Assembly (NCBI GenBank): GCA_903864555.1
Contig: CAIPGJ010000260.1
Coordinates: forward strand, 1 to 9,871
Reading direction: 5' to 3'
DNA length: 9,871 bases
Source of the DNA: an uncultured Pseudomonadota bacterium
GTDB lineage: Bacteria > Pseudomonadota > Gammaproteobacteria > Burkholderiales > SG8-39
Below the pieces are notes generated by a model, which saw only the letters and a list, made by a program, of their open reading frames with translations, did no database searches and had not been told where the DNA came from. Numbering within the stretch: the stretch's first letter is position 1; every line of letters starts with the position of its first letter. Of this stretch, positions 8,247 through 9,871 are shown in pieces. Both the position numbers and the translations under genes were made by a program.

Positions 8247-8271
8247 TTGTTCCGTTGTTCCAATGTTCCAA
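8247..8271 (-). repeat. Short tandem repeat in the gap leader
   Basis: Three near-identical 8-9 base units lie in tandem between tkt and gap: on the minus strand TTGGAACA, TTGGAACAA and CGGAACAA, directly followed by the TGGAG of the gap ribosome site. The array ends about 13 bases before the gap ATG. It could be chance slippage or a protein-binding array; nothing in the sequence decides between them. Confidence 0.55.
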
Positions 8272-8293
8272 TGTCACGCCGACACGATCGCGG

Positions 8294-9871
8294 TCAGCCG
8301 TTCACCACGCGCTTCACCGCAGCTGCCACATTCTCCGCGGTGAAACCAAAAAGCTTAAACAATTCCCCGGCCGGCGCCGATTCACCGTAGCGGTCGATGC
8401 CGATCACGGCACCCCGCGTTGAGTCGACCGCCCCGACATACTTGCGCCAGAAATCGCTGGTACCCGCCTCGACCGCCACACGGGGCAGGTCCGGTGGCAA
8501 CACCGAAGCGCGGTAGGCGGCGTCCTGGCGGTCGAACACCGTGGTGCTGGGCAAGGAAACAACGCGCACCGGGATGCCTTCGCCGGCCAGCAGTTTCTGT
8601 GCCGCCACTGCCAGTTGCACTTCCGAGCCGGTCGCCAGGATGACTGCGCGGGCACTGTCAGCATCGGCCAGCACATATCCACCGCGTCGCACTCCGGAGA
8701 GGGTGGCCGCTGTATGTTGCTGCGGCGGCAGGTTCTGGCGCGACAGCAATAAGGCCGTCGGACCATCCTTGCGTTCCACCGAGGCAATCCAGGCCTGGGT
8801 TGTCTCCGCACCGTCACAGGGGCGCCAGACGTCCAGATGAGGAATGGCCCTCAGGCTGGCAGCATGTTCGACCGGCTGATGCGTCGGACCATCCTCGCCC
8901 AGGCCGATGGAATCGTGGGTGAAGACATAGATCGAGCGGATCTTCATCAGTGCCGCCATGCGCAGCGCATTGCGGGCGTAGTCAGAGAAGGTGAGGAAGG
9001 TTCCGCCGTAGGGAATGAACCCACCGTGCAAGGTAAGGCCATTCATGATTGCAGCCATACCGAACTCGCGCACGCCGTAGAAAAGGTAATTGCCACCGCC
9101 GACCTTGCCCACCGGCCTGGAGCCAGACCACATGGTGAGGTTGGAACCCGCCAGGTCAGCCGACCCGCCCAGCAGTTCCGGAAGGACCGGCGCCAGACCT
9201 TCGATGGCATTCTGGGAGGCCTTGCGCGTGGCGATGTTCTCCGCCTTGGCGACCACGGCCTCCAGAAACTGGCTGGCATGGGCCGTCCACTGGGCAGGCA
9301 ATGGCCTCTCCCCGTTCATGCGACGGCTGAACTCCGCGGCCAGTTCAGGAAATGCCTGCTGATAACCGGAGAACACCTTCTTCCAGGTTGTTTCCCGGCG
9401 CGCGCCCTTGCGACGAGCGCTCCACGCCGAAGCGACAGCTTCAGGAATGACAAAAGGGGCGTGCGGCCAGCCCATCTGTTCGCGGGCAGCGGCGATTTCC
9501 TTGTCGCCCAGCGGCGCTCCATGGACACCACCAGTGTTGGCTTTGGTCGGCGCACCCTGGCCAATCACGGTCTTGCAGCAGATCAGGCTGGGTTTGTCGG
9601 TGACTTTCCTGGCCTTGGCGATGGCCCGGCTGACCGCAGCGACATCATGACCGTCCACATTGGCGATGACATGCCAGCCATAAGCAGCAAAGCGCTTGGG
9701 TACGTTGTCGGAATACCAACTGCCGATGGCGCCCTTCTCCGAGTCGATGGAGATGCCATTGTCGTCATAGAGGGCGATCAGCTTGCCCAGGCCCAGGGTT
9801 CCGGCGAGGGCACAGACCTCGTGGGAAATCCCCTCCATCATGCAGCCATCACCCAGGAACGTGTAGGTAAA
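8294..9871 (-). CDS. tkt: Transketolase (5' end beyond the window)
   Basis: It moves two-carbon units between ketose and aldose phosphates in the pentose phosphate pathway (and Calvin cycle) using thiamine diphosphate, in the cytoplasm. The visible 525 residues start at [18 protein letters not shown], the GDG diphosphate-binding motif that lies near residue 155 of E. coli TktA, so about 150 N-terminal residues are off the right edge. Further motifs are [14 protein letters not shown] (cofactor and metal), [51 protein letters not shown] (with the catalytic glutamate), [29 protein letters not shown] and the C-terminal domain with [11 protein letters not shown]. The stop at 8296-8294 gives the usual C-terminus. 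It is the most upstream gene seen; the operon promoter is probably outside the window. Confidence 0.97.
   Translation of the reverse strand, partial: FTYTFLGDGCMMEGISHEVCALAGTLGLGKLIALYDDNGISIDSEKGAIGSWYSDNVPKRFAAYGWHVIANVDGHDVAAVSRAIAKARKVTDKPSLICCKTVIGQGAPTKANTGGVHGAPLGDKEIAAAREQMGWPHAPFVIPEAVASAWSARRKGARRETTWKKVFSGYQQAFPELAAEFSRRMNGERPLPAQWTAHASQFLEAVVAKAENIATRKASQNAIEGLAPVLPELLGGSADLAGSNLTMWSGSRPVGKVGGGNYLFYGVREFGMAAIMNGLTLHGGFIPYGGTFLTFSDYARNALRMAALMKIRSIYVFTHDSIGLGEDGPTHQPVEHAASLRAIPHLDVWRPCDGAETTQAWIASVERKDGPTALLLSRQNLPPQQHTAATLSGVRRGGYVLADADSARAVILATGSEVQLAVAAQKLLAGEGIPVRVVSLPSTTVFDRQDAAYRASVLPPDLPRVAVEAGTSDFWRKYVGAVDSTRGAVIGIDRYGESAPAGELFKLFGFTAENVAAAVKRVVNG

Overview
This window is a single block of genes for central metabolism. 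Every supported gene lies on the minus strand, so transcription runs from the right edge towards position 1. In transcription order it holds transketolase (cut by the right edge), glyceraldehyde-3-phosphate dehydrogenase, the biotin transporter subunit BioY, phosphoglycerate kinase, pyruvate kinase, a class I fructose-bisphosphate aldolase, SAICAR synthase (PurC), N5-CAIR mutase (PurE) and a Sua5-type threonylcarbamoyl-AMP synthase. The DNA is GC-rich. The order tkt-gap-pgk-pyk-fba followed by purine genes and a Sua5/YrdC gene is one I associate with Betaproteobacteria (Nitrosomonadales/Rhodocyclales-like). That placement is inference from gene order and protein flavour, such as the Pgk N-terminus and the long PurC; the species cannot be named from this window.

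Layout: 1-179 is non-coding and carries two copies of a 27-bp direct repeat and two small GC hairpins. 180-1118 is Sua5, with an uncertain start. 1252-1746 is purE, which overlaps purC (1746-2645) by one base. fba (2662-3687) lies 16 bases upstream of purC. A 103-base gap separates fba from pyk (3791-5239). pyk, pgk (5261-6457) and bioY (6473-7087) are packed 15-21 bases apart. A 135-base spacer with a strong RNA hairpin separates bioY from gap (7223-8233). A 60-base spacer with short tandem repeats separates gap from tkt (8294 to the window edge).

The enzymes form a connected set. Transketolase supplies and uses glyceraldehyde-3-phosphate and pentose phosphates. Aldolase, Gap and Pgk form the reversible triose-phosphate segment shared by glycolysis, gluconeogenesis and the Calvin cycle. 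Pyruvate kinase closes lower glycolysis. PurE and PurC catalyse consecutive steps of purine synthesis from the ribose-5-phosphate that transketolase helps make. Sua5 acts in tRNA t6A modification, and BioY imports biotin; both look like passengers of the operon.

I found no phage, transposon, CRISPR, toxin-antitoxin or defence genes, and no sign of a new multi-gene system. The items most worth a second look are small: the G-U-containing hairpin between gap and bioY, bioY inside a glycolytic operon, a class I rather than class II aldolase, the absence of purK beside purE, the repeat pair after the last gene, and one substitution in a conserved Pgk motif.
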